Source: Candidatus Methanoplasma sp. (GTDB lineage Archaea > Thermoplasmatota > Thermoplasmata > Methanomassiliicoccales > Methanomethylophilaceae). From it: a DNA stretch of 5,570 nt. Location: NCBI GenBank assembly GCA_031288985.1, contig JAITQH010000107.1, positions 1-5,570 on the forward strand. The letters run 5' to 3'. The position numbers were made by a program, and so were the translations under genes. Positions within the stretch are counted from its first letter, which is position 1. Each line of letters opens with the position of its first letter. The notes under the pieces were generated by a model that saw nothing but the letters and a program-made list of their open reading frames with translations, had not been told where the DNA came from and made no database searches. Positions 5,439-5,570 of the stretch are shown here, one piece after another.

Positions 5439-5570
5439 TCAATTCCTTACGCCCGACGTCGACCGGGATCCTATCAGCAGTATGATGAGTATCGGTCCGC
5501 CAACGAACGCGGTTATGGCTCCGACAGGCAGCATTATGGGAGCCATCACAGTCTTTGCGGCCAGATCGGC
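5439..5570 (-). CDS. FecCD/BtuC-type ABC transporter permease, C-terminal end (partial)
   Basis: This is a minus-strand gene that enters from the right edge; only its last 43 codons are in the window, ending at the TGA whose complement is 5439-5441. The readable peptide begins ADLAAKTVMAPIMLPVGAIT and goes on through AFVGGPILIILLIGSR. The pattern D-L-x-A-[RK]-T-x-x-[AG]-P-x-x-L-P-V-G-x-x-T-A-x-x-G-x-P-x-F/I is the characteristic C-terminal signature of the FecCD permease family (iron-siderophore, haem and vitamin B12 importers), and the closing hydrophobic run is the last transmembrane helix, followed by a short cytoplasmic tail (RSTSGVRN). The substrate cannot be told from this end. Its location beside an F430 operon makes a metal or tetrapyrrole substrate tempting but unproven. 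The gene converges on cfbB with no intergenic bases. Confidence 0.85.
   Translation of the reverse strand, partial: ADLAAKTVMAPIMLPVGAITAFVGGPILIILLIGSRSTSGVRN

Overview
This window holds one essentially complete biosynthetic operon: the five genes for the nickel tetrapyrrole coenzyme F430, the prosthetic group of methyl-coenzyme M reductase. It therefore comes from a methanogenic (or related Mcr-bearing) archaeon. The coding DNA is GC-rich, with heavy use of ATA for Ile and AGG/AGA for Arg. Starts carry archaeal GGAGG or GGTGA-like ribosome sites, and the operon is preceded by an AT-rich TATA-box promoter. All six readable stop codons are TGA. A Methanomassiliicoccales-like host would fit, but the sequence alone does not prove the lineage.

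Layout. Positions 1-145 are a leftover of the upstream region, probably the last few codons of a neighbouring gene ending at 50, with nothing convincing after it. Positions 141-212 are a compact AT-rich control region: a perfect 14-bp palindrome, three GTAATA boxes spaced 33 and 22 bp apart, and a TATA-like box placed so that the first transcript would start at or next to the cfbC ATG (leaderless). Then, all on the plus strand and almost without gaps, come cfbC (213-1031, NifH-like reductase), cfbA (1046-1828, nickelochelatase), cfbE (1833-3044, Mur-ligase-like cyclase), cfbD (3041-4117, NifD-like catalytic partner) and cfbB (4119-5438, a,c-diamide synthase). A FecCD/BtuC-type ABC transporter permease enters from the right on the minus strand. 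Its stop codon directly abuts the cfbB stop.

How the genes work together (established pathway). CfbA inserts Ni2+ into sirohydrochlorin. CfbB amidates the a and c acetates using glutamine and ATP. CfbC (ATP-driven electron donor) and CfbD carry out the multi-electron ring reduction and gamma-lactam formation that gives the seco-F430 acid. CfbE uses ATP to close the carbocyclic ring, giving F430. The operon order here is C-A-E-D-B.

The most unusual feature is cfbA. Archaeal CfbA/CbiXS is normally a one-domain protein of roughly 120-140 residues that dimerises. Here it is a 260-residue internal tandem duplication in which both halves keep both metal-site histidines, so it looks like a covalently fused dimer. 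The other points worth a second look are the operator-like promoter, the zero-spaced convergent stops and the permease beside the operon. The system itself (F430 synthesis) is known; I did not find a wholly undescribed system.
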